This document shows positions 21,860 to 32,716 of a stretch of 64,000 nucleotides of DNA, in pieces. Within the stretch, counting starts at the first letter, position 1; the number at the start of each line of letters is the position of its first letter. The notes beneath the pieces were generated by a model, which was not told where the DNA came from, searched no databases, and saw nothing but the letters and a program-made list of their open reading frames with translations. Source of the stretch: Misgurnus anguillicaudatus (Eukaryota > Chordata > Actinopteri > Cypriniformes > Cobitidae). The position numbers and the translations under genes were made by a program. The DNA lies in the NCBI RefSeq assembly GCF_027580225.2, contig NC_073346.2, positions 9,698,001 through 9,762,000 on the forward strand, in the 5' to 3' direction.

Positions 21860-23196
21860 TTAAGGTGAACATATCATGAAAATCTGACTTTATTCATGTT
21901 TAAAAGGAACACTCCACTTTTTTTAAGTATGCTGTTTTTCCAGCTCCCCTGGATTTAGACGTTTAATTTTTGCCATTTTGGAATCCATTCAGCCAATCTT
22001 CTGGTCTAGCTGTAGCACTTTTAGCATAGCTTAGCACAATCCATTGAATCTGAGTAGACCATTAGCATTGCGCTAAAAAATAACATAAAGAGTTTCGATA
22101 TTTTTTCGATATTTAAAACTTGACTCTTCTGTAGTTACATCCTGTACTAAGACCGTGACATGGCTGCAGGAGGTGCAATGATATTATGCACTGCCCGAAA
22201 ATAGTTCCCTTGGTTGCTTTTAATAGCAGGGGACTATTTTCAGGCCCTGCGTAATATCATTGCACCTCTTGCAGCCATGTTACGGCAGCAAAGTCCTTGA
22301 TTACTATGCCAGAGTGAGAGTATCCATATCTGCCTAGAAAATCACAACTTTTAATTTTCTGTCGGTCTTAAGTACACGATGTAAGTACAGAAGAGTCAAG
22401 TTTTAAATAGGAAAAATATCGAAACTCTCTTTTTTATTTTTTAGCGCGATGCTAATGGTCTAATCAGATTCAACAGATTATGCTAAGCTATGCTAGAAGT
22501 GCTACAGCCAGTGCCGGCGCCAGCCGAGCGCTGATGAGGGGGCGTCTTAAATACCAGAGGGGGCGATCACACAAAATGCATTTAATTCCCCAAGCTAGAA
22601 AATACATATAGCTTTGGTACGTCCCTTAAGCTTTAACGTGTTATAAACAAACATCTCTGGAATACAACCACAAAAACCACAGCTATAGTGAGCAACGTAC
22701 ATGATCTGAACACTTTTACTATATAAAACAACAAAAAAGCATAGCCTACCTAACGTTACTTAACAGCACAACACTGCTCATTTGAAGTTCAGACCCAGCC
22801 AGAGGTAGTTTCTTTTTAATCCATTTCGAATGTCCATGGTGAAATTAGTTAATGCAATATAATACTTTGTGTTTGCTTTCCGTAGTGCAAATAATTTTCA
22901 CGTAATGGTGGGGGACAGTGTTTGCAAATGGTTTCTAGCGCAAAAACGGTCCAAACGCAACATTTTATCTAAATTTTGGTTCAATTTGATCATTTAACGT
23001 AGTTGTTTTTAACTGCCACAAGTAAGTCACCATAAGCTAGCGAAACACCAGCAGATAGAGAACCACAATAGCAAAATGACAAGCACGTTTACACATTTAG
23101 CTATGCTTTAGGATAGGCTAATTCAAATACCTATTCGTTAATTATAAATTAAATGTCTGTTTTTTATCTATTAATATTAATAATAATACATGTATT

Positions 23197-23619
23197 TTAC
23201 TTCTGATAAACAGGTGTGTGTGACAGAGAGATCGTATGCTTACCTTTAACATTAAATGCAGAACAATAATAGGTTGGTTGTACTTTAACTTGCAAGTATG
23301 CTGAAGAACATAAACATCTGAACTTTTCAAAACTATGTACAGTCTGGCTGAAGTTCATGGTGCCAGAATTGACATGACAGCCGAACATTTGGTTCTGTGC
23401 ACCTGAAATGCTCCGATACGCCACGGCATTAATTGATGTGTGATAATCCGGAGTCCGGTTTGCAGAATTTGCAGTGCTATTTTCCATATATCCATTGCTA
23501 CAGGGCAGGACCGGGTCACTCTCCCACTCCTTTCTGTAACTTTTGATATCCTTTCGCACTTCGACATCTTGATTTCCCGCTGAGACTGAGAACGCGGGGT
23601 CATTGTCGACGTGGGTCAA
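23197..23619 (-). other. 140-codon open frame in the hAT element, function unknown
   Basis: The frame begins MTHVDNDPAFSVSAGN and contains YRSISGAQNQMFGCH and NSGTMNFSQTVHS. A frame at 71-301 on the minus strand of the related hAT shares YRSISG, QNQMFGCH and GTMNFSQTVHS, with several substitutions and length differences. I recognise no domain and see no DDE or hATC motif. It may be only DNA-level similarity between two copies of a repeat. An overlapping 82-codon frame on the same strand (23,355-23,603) shows that open frames are easy here. Confidence 0.25.
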
Positions 23620-23634
23620 CCCGTCAACACAAAA

Positions 23635-23802
23635 GGCTTGTTCAACTCCATGCGGCGCTGCAAGAACCGACAGCTGGATGACGTCAAAGTACCGCGAGAA
23701 CGATTCGAGAAATCATGCAAAGTGTAATTTCATCTCGCTCCCGCGGCGCTTTGACGTCATCGCCTCACAGTTCTAGTGGCGCCGCTTGAAGTGTAACAAG
23801 CC
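23635..23802. mobile_element. Small inverted-repeat MITE inside the hAT element
   Basis: The ends are GGCTTGTTCAACTCCATGCG and, reversed, GGCTTGTTACACTTCAAGCG. The arms continue with 'gatgacgtcaaag' against 'ctttgacgtcatc'. The corresponding place in the hAT copy at 1-840 (about 750-760) lacks this block, so it inserted after the two copies separated. About 168 bp, non-coding, GC-richer than the surroundings. Confidence 0.75.
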
Positions 23803-24368
23803 ATGGAGTGGGCGTGTATTTATTAATGTCACGGTAGACAACAGAATACATGCACACTTGATTTTTTTTGTTTTGTTAAATAATTAGACTATTAAATTCA
23901 CTTTAGGAAGACAATACACAAGGCAAATGTGATTTTTAAATAAAATTGTATCATTAAAATCCCATTCAACATTAATGGTGATATAAGGGGGCGGGAAAGT
24001 GCCGGTGAGGGGGCGACGCCCCCTCACGCCCCCTCGTGGCGCCGGCCCTGGCTACAGCTAGACCCGGAGATCAGCTGAATGGATTCCAAAATGGAAAAAA
24101 AAATTTAACTCTAGGGGAGCTGGAAAATTAGCATATTTTCAAAAAAAAGTGGAGTGTCCGTTGAGATGAGATCAACTCATTTGCATTTAAAAGGACACAC
24201 CAAAAAAACGACAGATTTTTGCTCACACCTACAAAGTGGCAAATTTATCATGCTATAATAAATTATCTATATGGTATTTTGAGCTGAAACTACGTATACT
24301 ACAAACGTACACTAAGGACTCTAGATTTATTTTACATCTTAAAAAAGTCTTGTGAATGTCCCCTTTAA

Positions 24369-25167
24369 ATAGTTACCCCCATTCAACTTGTGTCATATAT
24401 TTTATGTGTCCTGAGGATTTCACTCCTTCATTTTCTTATTGTGGATATCGCTGTTGTTTAAATTGTTACAAATTAAAGTAAAAATCCTAAAACTGACTAA
24501 ACAACAGACGAGACACAGAGAATGTGCACTGAATGAAAGACTTTCATAAATTATCAAATATTGGATTATATTTTGGTTGTGTTTTCACAAAACCCTTTTG
24601 TATGACTGAAGGACACCTAAAATATATTGACACAAATCGAGTGTGGTTATTTTTGGGTTCTTTTGAAGCTTAAAGAAGAGGTCACCATCCATCCCAACAG
24701 TAACCAGAATACCCAAAACAACAATAAAAAAATCTGTTATTGGGTTCTGAAGCCAAATAATGACAAAGTTAAGTTTTTTGCGTAAACTATCACTTGTAAT
24801 GTGTGCACTGTGTGTAAACCTGCTTTTCAACTAGCAAATTGTAAAAAGCACACATGTTTGATATTTACAATGGGATCCGAAAGTCTAAGTTGCAGTTCAT
24901 ATTTCGCATCTTTTGCGTGTGCAAATATTTTATTTTTAATGTAGACACACAGCAAGTGCGCTAAAATAGAGAGTGACACGGTCGCAACACACATGCTTTT
25001 TTCCAGGCACGTCGGTGCCACAGCAAGTTGAAAATAGTTCTTCTTTTCAGAATGCCGTGTCGATAGCACATTGGAAAGGAGGAGGAAAAACGTGTGCACA
25101 AAACTCATATTTGAGTCATGGTTTAAGTAGTCAGTAAGAAATTTTTTATATAAGAAAACATAAACGA
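24369..25167. other. Non-coding stretch
   Basis: Minus-strand frames of 81 and 93 codons (24,585-25,108) have no motif. Part of 24,800-25,160 may belong to the MITE that ends at 25,414, but its left end is unclear. Confidence 0.25.
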
Positions 25168-25414
25168 TTTACAGGCTGTACGTCAGAAGCGAGTGGAATT
25201 ATGATAATGACTGTTGTGTCCACGTAAACAGGCTGAGGAAGTAAACTGTTGCCTACAATCCGTGTGTTTGTTGCAGTTCAAAAATAAAGATTTAAGTTGG
25301 AGACTATAACTCGCGTCATCGTTTACTTTGGGATTTGTATGTTTGCATATCGTTTACATGTACACACACCAAAGGATGCGTAAAATCGTGCTTTGGAAAA
25401 TAGGTGCTCTTTAA
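25168..25414 (+). mobile_element. TTAA-type MITE (AATAGGTGCTCTTTAA end), right part
   Basis: This matches the right half of the complete copy at 41,911-42,349: 'acaggctgtacgtcagaagc', 'ggaattatgataatg', 'catcgtttacatgtac' and the end 'ataggtgctctTTAA' (25,411-25,414). Confidence 0.75.
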
Positions 25415-27140
25415 CAATTTACTCAAATCTGTCAAATGTACATATTTATTGATAAAAAATTTGAAAAATTCAAAGCATAAATATTTTCAGCTGTAGACTT
25501 CATGGAAACCATCATCCAAACTATTTACATTTCTTATACCTCCTTTCATTGTTGAGGTCATATTAGAGGCCCACATGTAATCAAACTCTCGGGTCAGGGG
25601 AAGAATGGTATACATATGCCCAAATCAGTCTTATTAGATAGAAAGAAACAGGAGATAGTCATACATCCAACACGTGAATCTTTGTCAATCTGTCTCCGGC
25701 ATGTGAAAGTGTCTCTGGAGGTGCACGTGCAGGGTTGACTAGGATTGAGGTCATGGGGGTAATGAGCTTTGCTGTCTCCCCATGGCAAATAAGTGGTGCT
25801 TCAGAGAGCTGGCAAGCGGCTGCACGTTCCCCTGGCGCTCACGTACACGGGGACGCGTGTTCACGCTGATACAGGGGGACAGCATTGTTTTACCTCTTGG
25901 CATCATGCCACAGTGTGTACCAGTCCACCCTGCCTGAGCTTCAGAGGGCATTAACTCAAACACTGCTGACGGACATAAATGAATAAATGAACGGGAAAAA
26001 CAAAGCAGAGAGGGAAATTTGTGCATAACATATATTTTTATGTTACTTAATTTTAACAATTTTGACTTGTTTTTATAAGTTTTGTCAAGTTATCACAAGT
26101 CAAAAACTTGCAACTTGTTTTAACTTTATGCTGTGCTATGTTATGTGATTTTTGTGCAATCTACTATTTAGAAATTTAGTGTTTAAAAATAGTACATTTA
26201 CTAAGTGTACTTAAAAAAAACATGTGTATTTTAATGCACTTTTTTACCTGCAGTTCACACAAACTTATTTAATAATTTTAGTTGACTTACCCCTTAATTT
26301 AAATTAATTTGTATAGTTTTAACATTAAATAATATTTAAAGAATAAATATGTTTAAGAGGTTTATCCATTTTGTTCAAACTGAAGATATTGCATGAAATA
26401 TGTTCTAAGATGAAACATTTTGCAGCTGCTTTACTGATTGCTTTATAAAACCAATAACAAGATTGTGAGACTTAAATACAGTCAAACTTGATTAAATGGT
26501 TATTTTGAGCCAGTGGAAATTGATCAGTTCATCAGTGTAGCACACTGTAGTTTCATCTTATTTTGCAACGCAGGTCTGCTCTGAGAGAGTAATTACAGGC
26601 CTTATTGAACAAATTATATTAATTCATTACATACTGCTTTTCAGTATCTTGATTCCTGCTGTAATGGAAAAAACACGGTTCCTGGTGATCCTGTTTTGAA
26701 CATATGGTGCATTACAGTGCAAGCCGACATATGGCAAACCAAGTTCTGCTTTTCATAAAATTTTACACAAACTGACGGTCCATCTGTTTGAACTCAATGA
26801 GCACATTTATTAAGGCACATAGGACTAATGGAGGGCAAGACTGACACAAAAAGAAAGTCAAGACTGGCAACATTAGTGGCACTGAGGAAATAATAGGCTA
26901 CCAGAATAAGGAGAGGAACACGTAAAGACTGGAAAAGTCACACTTAGGTCTTAAGTTAGACTCAATCCTTTCTTAAGCAATATGGTAAACAATTTTGGGT
27001 TACTTTGCGCTATAGAGGGGCTCTGAGAGGTTGATGTACTCATGCTCCATGCACGATCTCACAAACAGCAATTGAACAATGATCCAACAAAAAAGTTTGT
27101 CAGATTAGTGCTTTTAAGATCACATTTACAAAATAAAAAC
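25415..27140. other. Long repeat-poor, CNE-like stretch
   Basis: No transposon ends are visible. The 102-codon minus-strand frame at 25,751-26,059 has no motif. Bases 25,700-26,000 and 26,550-26,780 are complex and balanced (for example 'ttaattcattacatactgct'). Bases 26,040-26,470 are AT-rich with poly-A runs. Confidence 0.3.
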
Positions 27141-27702
27141 ATATGAAGAGTTTGGTTCCAAAACGCCATTTAAAAAAAGGAGTTACTGCCAAAATCAGTA
27201 TTATATCAGGTCAGTATTTAAAAGTAAATTCTTAATTTTACGCAAAATACAATATCCGCCATGTAATTCTGTTATCTTTTCTCCCTTTTTTCTGAAACGC
27301 AATAAACGTTTTAATCTTAATATGACAAAGCAAGTGTTTTGGTTAATGCCATTTATGATTATTTTTTAAATCAGTGTATACCACTGTTCAACTAAATGAA
27401 TATAACATGGCAAAGATGACTGCACATTTATATATTGATTGAATAGATTTATAGCATTTAGAAAAAAACCGTCATGGATTTATTGCATTTTGTGGAAAAA
27501 ATTATTCGTTTTTATAATAAATCTTTGAAAATCAAATTATGGATGTGAATTTTTTATGTTTTTATAACCTAAAGATGCTATGTGAAAGTTTGTAACAGAA
27601 AATAGTGGTTTTCATCTTGTCACTTTCTTGGTATAGAAAACACATTTTTACCCAAATTAGTCAAAATGGATTTATTGCGTTTTGGAACCAAACTCTTCAT
27701 AT
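27141..27702. mobile_element. TIR element with perfect 26-bp ends
   Basis: The left end ATATGAAGAGTTTGGTTCCA with AAACGC continues for 26 bp and is exactly mirrored at 27,677-27,702. The 510-bp interior is AT-rich with no frame. I recognise the end as a common zebrafish-type repeat but not its superfamily; AT-rich flanks hide the target duplication. Confidence 0.8.
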
Positions 27703-27717
27703 CATATATATATATAT

Positions 27718-28020
27718 TTAAAGGGATACTTCACCGATTTAGCATTCAGCTTTGTATCTGTAGAAACACGGCAGAATTACTGAATGACCATGTTTCCCTC
27801 CATCATTTCCCCCTGAGAGGAGAGATGTCTGCATTTTGGTTCTGCAAAAAAGTCCTCCGATGATGCAAAAATCGTCATATTACATCTTTTTTGCAGAACC
27901 AAAATGCGGATGTCTCTCCTCTCGGGGGGAGGTGATGGAGGGAGACATGGTCATTCAGTGGTGCTGCCGGGTTTCTACAGATACAAAGCTGAATGCTAAA
28001 TCGGTGAAGTATCCCTTTAA
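27718..28020. mobile_element. TTAA-flanked near-perfect 300-bp palindrome
   Basis: TTAA occurs at 27,718-27,721 and 28,017-28,020, with ends AGGGATACTTCACCGATTTA and its complement. The arms match over roughly 130 bp each, including 'cattcagctttgtatctgta', 'tgaatgaccatg' and 'gcattttggttctgcaaaaa', with a centre of about 25 bp. A transcript through it would form a long hairpin. The 95-codon frame crossing it is a by-product. Confidence 0.9.
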
Positions 28021-28077
28021 GCAATATCGCTCGAGTAGGAGTGTGACTATATCACACGACTCCGAGAGCGATATTGC
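28021..28077. other. Imperfect hairpin
   Basis: GCAATATCGCTC at 28,021-28,032 pairs with GAGCGATATTGC at 28,066-28,077, and the inner parts 'gtgtga' and 'tcacac' extend the stem. It lies directly between two transposons. 'caatatcgca' near the right end of the next element suggests it belongs to that element's edge. Confidence 0.55.
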
Positions 28078-28079
28078 TT

Positions 28080-29296
28080 TTATACAACAATTCGACGGCA
28101 CACGTTTGAAAAACGAAAACTAGAAAACAACAACGGAGTTATTTTAAAAGCCTCTTTGTTTGAGAACTACTTCTTCCGCCACGGATTTGAGGGCGGCCAG
28201 AATGACAGGTAAAACTTTCGGCTGCTTTGAAGCTCATAACAACTCAATGGACGGAAAAGCCGTTACTTTATATTACCGTTTCTTGGTCACAAAGTGTAGT
28301 TTTAAGATTAGTTCAGTCGAGAATGTATATGTATTACATTTAAATCTGCAGTCGATTAGAAAGATAGCGCCTGTTTGAACGTTTGCTTAGTGAGATTCGG
28401 TACGAATGAGAACCAAAGCATGAGCGGACGTCAGTGTTCACTCGCTCCGCTGACCACCGCCCTCTCTGGGCTACATCTCTGACAGGGATTCCCTGGCTTT
28501 CATGTCGGCCTTGTTTGTTTTTGATGGTCAAAATGAGATCAAATCAGCAGTATTTGGTGTCATGATCAAACTATTACTTGTTTTTTATTCATATTTAGTG
28601 TCTTTTGTGTTGTTATTGTTTTGGCGCGAGGTAAAAGTTAATAAAACTATACTTGTATAACGTTACTATTGCTTTCTCATTTATTCTTAACGCGATACGA
28701 GCACTCGATTATTATTATTAAACTTTGTTCTTGTCAGTACTATATAAAAAGTTTTTTTATAAGTGTCTGAGAGATGTTTTTTGCATGCTGCTTATAAATA
28801 TACCAGTGGCGATATCTCATAACATGTTTTAATAGTCACGTCGCGATTAAATAAATGATCAAGGTCCACATTTAAAAGCTGCGGGGCTTACCTGCAGTTC
28901 CACGGTGTTTTCGCGTTCTGATAAGAAATATAGCTCCAGAAAAAAACGAGTGTTTATATTCCTCTTTCCAAGTGTTAATCGTCCACACGATGTGACAAGA
29001 CATTTCTTCCATTAACTTTAACGTAACATCGAAGAGCACTGATCTTTGACGGAATAATAACTTCCGATTGGGGATTCACAGACTGATTTATGAGCTAGTA
29101 AACTAATGAGACACACGGAGAGTGATTCAAACGGCGCGTCTGTGTTTTTCCATTCAGAGATGAGCCTGCTTAGGACCTCCATTCACTAGGTGGCGGAATA
29201 ATACGAAAGGTGAAGCGGTTACAGTGCCGTTATCAGCACAATATCGCATAGCTCTTAGCCAATCAGATTCGAGAACCAGAAAGAACTGTTGTATAA
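28080..29296. mobile_element. 1.2-kb TIR element (TTATACAACA ends)
   Basis: The left end TTATACAACAATTC and right end GAACTGTTGTATAA form a 14-bp inverted repeat with one mismatch. The interior is unusually GC-rich in parts (28,160-28,520) with CpGs and has a strong donor-like site on each strand: GACAG|GTAAAA at 28,203-28,213 (plus) and, on the minus strand, CTGCAG|GTAAGC near 28,890. Frames of 63-72 codons show no motif. Non-autonomous; superfamily unknown. Confidence 0.65.
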
Positions 29297-29315
29297 ATAT
29301 ATATATTTATTGTTG

Positions 29316-29376
<61 letters not shown>
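29297..29376. repeat. (TA)n simple repeat
   Basis: An almost pure AT run, especially 29,320-29,374, abutting the TIR element. It probably grew from the TA target or terminal TA. Confidence 0.9.
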
Positions 29377-29377
<1 letters not shown>

Positions 29378-29528
29378 ATGTCTGTAAATTAATTTAGCTT
29401 TGACATCATAGAAATGCACCAAAAGCACCATTCCCAGCAACAATAGCCATCATTTCACCATCTATGTTAACAATCCGGCTATATAAGTAACCCACTTCTA
29501 GCCAAAATAACCCTGCATTTGGTTACAT

Positions 29529-29662
29529 GTGTTCTTGTATAGTTCAGTGTTAGAGCATTGTGTTAGCAGCACAAAAGGTCATGGGTTTGAACCCAGGGAG
29601 CACACATAGTAAGAAAAAATGTATATCTTTGGATAAAAGTGTCTGCCATGTGCATAAATATA
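29529..29662 (+). repeat. tRNA-derived SINE, nearly complete
   Basis: The 5' part has a tRNA-like box A region (TATAGTTCAGTGTTAGAGC, 29,538-29,556) and box B (GGTTTGAACCC, 29,584-29,594). The 3' tail has 'ggataaaagtgtctgccatg'. The tail shared with 4,954 and 6,701 defines the family. Pol III promoter boxes are readable, with changes from consensus, so activity is doubtful. Confidence 0.8.
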
Positions 29663-29820
29663 TAATCTCTAATATTCCATCATCTAGGCAAAGTCAACAG
29701 TGATTGGTTTCATTTATTTATTCAGAATTATGTAGTAATCAAAACTATAAAGTATCACAAAAAAAGGTTTTAGATTCTTTAAAGTATCATAACCAATCGT
29801 AACTGGCATTAGTGGCTAAT
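29663..29820. other. AT-rich spacer
   Basis: No gene or repeat end recognised. Confidence 0.3.
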
Positions 29821-30130
29821 CAGTGGCGGCTCGTGACTCCTCATTGGAGGGGCGCAAATTTAAAATAAGTGTTCGGAGGATCATGTGTGTGGTTCCCTTT
29901 TCCAAAATATGTGTCCTGCGTGTCGAGAGATCTTGTGTGCATCACGTGTTTTGTCAAAATAAGTGCCTGCTGTCAGTACCGTTTATGATAAAAGAGACGC
30001 TCACGTTCACAAAATACACGCAAGACATTCCCTTAACAGTAAACTTTGATTACACATGAGATTATGCGAGTATCTGGCAAACGCGAGCGTCTCTTTTATC
30101 ATAAACCCTTAGACGAGTCTGCAGCAGGGA
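29821..30130. mobile_element. hAT-like left end with internal hairpin
   Basis: Begins CAGTGGCGGCTCGTGACTCC, a start I remember from fish hAT elements. Inside, 'tttatgataaaagagacgctc' at about 29,985 is mirrored by 'gagcgtctcttttatcataaa' at about 30,085, a 21-bp perfect arm pair. The matching right end is not present nearby, so the copy is truncated. The 78-codon frame at 29,823 has no motif. Confidence 0.5.
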
Positions 30131-30176
30131 CTTATTTTATGTGTACATTTTTGTTCAATCTACTTTCGTCACAGTA

Positions 30177-30970
30177 GCTGTGTTTCCTTTAGTCTTCAAA
30201 TTGCGCAAATTGACATTGGAAATTTAAAATACTTTCAATTTCGCAAAAACTCCCATATATCGCAAAAAAGTTTTTGCGTCGCATGAAGTGGTTTTTCAGG
30301 CAATTCAGAAAATATGTTTTTTGAAAAAGGCAATGATAACTGTTTATTTGCATTTTCAGGTCGCCTGATGCAAGTAAGTAACAATTATTATTTGAAGTAT
30401 GTACTAAAACCTCCCAGAAACACCTCAATACGTGTCTGCTCGCAAGTATAAGAGGTTTTCCTCGCCAATAATGTTTGGATAACACTTCTACATTTACTTA
30501 GATTTAAAATAATGTACTATTACCGCTGAAAAAATTATTCATTCAATTTACACAATTTTTAAGGTGTGGTTGAAATCAATTTATTTAAGCGACATTTAAA
30601 CAAAATATTAGAAACTACTAGAAACCACTTACCTTAAAAAATTTAGTAAATTGAATGAATATTTTTTTTCAGTGAAGAAACACTTATACTGTACGTTGCC
30701 ACTCCTAAGTATGGCTTTCCTTGGCATTAGTATTTGGATAATACTTCTACATCTCCTTCGCTTAAAATAATGGCTAGTGTGGTGGATGTGATATTAGTAA
30801 ACCTACCAACATCAGTCGACATGATGTTAGATATGACTTATCGCGAGACGAAAAACTGTTTCAGTCACAAATCATCGCTTCATGGAAACACCATTATTTC
30901 GCAATAGTCTTTTATTGACATTTAAAAAATAACGCAAAAGTTTTGTGCCAATTTGTAATAGAAACGCAGC
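30177..30970. mobile_element. TIR element (GCTGTGTTTCC ends)
   Basis: The left end GCTGTGTTTCC and right end GAAACGCAGC form a short inverted repeat. Internal mirrored words include 'aattgcgcaaattg' against 'gccaatttgtaat', and 'gcatgaagtggttt' against 'gcttcatggaaac'. It is AT-rich. A small MITE interrupts it at 30,524-30,674. The 98-codon frame at 30,189-30,485 has no motif. Confidence 0.55.
30524..30674. mobile_element. EnSpm/CMC-like MITE
   Basis: The left end CGCTGAAAAAATTATTCATT and the reversed right end CACTGAAAAAAAATATTCATT continue into 'caatttac' and 'aattttttaagg', giving about 40-bp arms. It lies inside the GCTGTGTTTCC element. Confidence 0.75.
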
Positions 30971-32669
30971 AAGTGATAGGTACGTTTAGGGGTAGACCTT
31001 CATGCTTGTTTGTTTTCTAATAATCATACGTTTTTGTATAAAGTCATACAAAACCATCACCTACTGCAGTAAAAGAGAGACTACACATTCTGAGAATTCT
31101 CAATAAATTTTATGAGGTGCATTCTGGGATACATTGTAAACCAGATTAAATGGGTTCTTGTGTCTTAGATGTGGATTCGATGTTTAAGAATAAGTAGTCT
31201 ATGGGTTGGGAACATCATAAATATGAAAATGTCACAGCAATCATGGAAAAAATATGCTTGTTGTGTTTAGAAAAGCTCAGGCAAGTATGACGATGAGTGA
31301 CATGCAGGCTTGATTTAATTGGTAAAGCTCGCTGTATATAGAACAACTGGACAATAGCAGCATAAGAGACCCTAAACATTGATATAATGTAATTTAAAAA
31401 CCAGTCCGATGCACATTACATGGATTATCCATATGGTTTCATACAGAATTCGACCTGTGGCTGGACGGTTTGGCTTACTTATGCATCGTAATTCCTCAAA
31501 ATCCATTCAGGAAGCCAATTCAATTTCTGAAATGGCAAGAGTACATAATGCATAATGCAGTATGCATAAAATAAAAAAGTGCCTTGTAGGAAAACAAAAA
31601 CATCTATTAATGTAACATTACATATATTTACTTTATAATGTACTGCAAAGCTTTCAAATGAAACAGAAAAGCAATATTTTCCATAAACTGGTTGCTTTCC
31701 CTAACTCTATAATACAATTTTAATGCAATGAGATGCCAGCAAAGTGATTATACATACAACTTTTACTTTCCTCTTCTTTAAATGCTGAAGTCATGCTAAA
31801 AATCCTGTTATTTTAATGAAATCACAGCCAATGCTTCTGCATTCAAACATAAACTTTTAATACTCGTCTATACTGTACTCCGATCACATCAAACAAACAT
31901 CACATAAATCCTGTTGTTCCATTGAGTAGCTCAGGAATTCATAAACACAAGTAAACGTGCTTGCTTAAAAAGTTTGTTAGAAGTACAGAAGAAAAGAGTT
32001 TCTACCCTAAATACAGAAATATCTTTGATCAAGCGAGGGGTGCATTCATATCTAGGGTTTGACAGGAAAGTTGCTCGCATATAGACACACAGAAGAGGCG
32101 GAGAAATTTGGCTAATGGGAGATGATGGGATCTGTCATGTGTCGCAGGGATTGTTTCCTCCCCCGCTCTGGTGGCCACGGTGCCAACTGATCTGAAAGGT
32201 CTCGCACATAAACGGGATTAATGCAGAACCCCATCGGCAATCATTACACATTCTCTTTAAAGCACGCACCACAACTCCAAATAAGCATTTGGCCTGCCGT
32301 TTGTGAATTATTCAAAGCAGAAAATTGAAAGTAAAATCGCAAAGGGAGCAGATTCGGGGGAAAAGATGAAGGGAGGGGAGGTCGATAAAAACAGATAAAT
32401 TGGAATCATGAGCAAAAATGGTTCATGAGCGAATTGTCTCGAAGCAGATGGGAATGAATGTAATTGGTTTTATGTCAGTTTGTCGATGATTTTTTTTACA
32501 CCTCTAAAAGTATATAATCCAGGCTTGTCAAACTGAAATAACTGTTTACCACATGCTGCGTGCAATTAGACAGAGCATTCAGGCACATACACCGTGTTTG
32601 TCGTTTATGGCTTTCCAAAGTTACACGTATTGTATTTCTGCTGTTTTTTTACAACTAGGGCTGTAAACT
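30971..32669. other. Repeat-poor, CNE-like stretch
   Basis: No transposon ends. Bases 32,080-32,420 are complex and purine-biased at the end ('gaagggaggggaggtcgata'). Nothing identifies a gene. Bases 32,655-32,700 (agggctgtaaactgattaca) look like a decayed hAT end. Confidence 0.3.
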
Positions 32670-32716
32670 GATTACAAAGCTTAATTAATTACATACGACA
32701 ATGTAACTGGTACTCG

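Larger units (their letters stand above)
22509..24050. mobile_element. hAT-type element with perfect 8-bp target duplication
   Basis: GCTACAGC occurs at 22,501-22,508 and 24,051-24,058. The ends are CAGTGCCGGCGCCA and TGGCGCCGGCCCTG (inverted repeat with one mismatch), and the subterminal 'gagggggcg' words are mirrored. CAG...CTG ends with an 8-bp duplication are diagnostic of hAT. No transposase frame exists; the longest frame is 140 codons on the minus strand (23,197-23,619). The block at 1-840 is a relative. A MITE at 23,635-23,802 interrupts it. Confidence 0.9.
21904..24160. mobile_element. TTAA-type palindromic MITE (GGAACACTCCACTTTTTT ends)
   Basis: The left end is AAGGAACACTCCACTTTTTT and the right end is AAAAAAAAGTGGAGTGTCCG, flanked by TTAA and a decayed TTGA. 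Long inverted arms follow ('ggaatccattcagc' against 'gctgaatggattcc', 'aaaacttgactcttctgta' against 'tacagaagagtcaagtttt', 'gcaggggactattttcagg'). A second copy is at 57,476-57,821. A hAT element at 22,509-24,050 interrupts the right arm. No coding content. Confidence 0.85.
21860..24368 (+). mobile_element. GGACATATCATGAAA-family MITE, copy B, split by a nest
   Basis: TTAA at 21,860-21,863 and 24,365-24,368 bounds this copy. The left piece (21,864-21,899, 'aacatatcatgaaaatctga') and right piece (24,165-24,364, 'tcatttgcatttaaaaggac' to 'gtgaatgtccccttt') together match copy A at 17,317-17,789. All of 21,904-24,160 was inserted later. Confidence 0.8.

Noticed and set aside
25751..26059. 102-codon minus-strand frame as a gene
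   Set aside because: No domain, no start or splice context; one isolated frame of this length is expected by chance in 64 kb.
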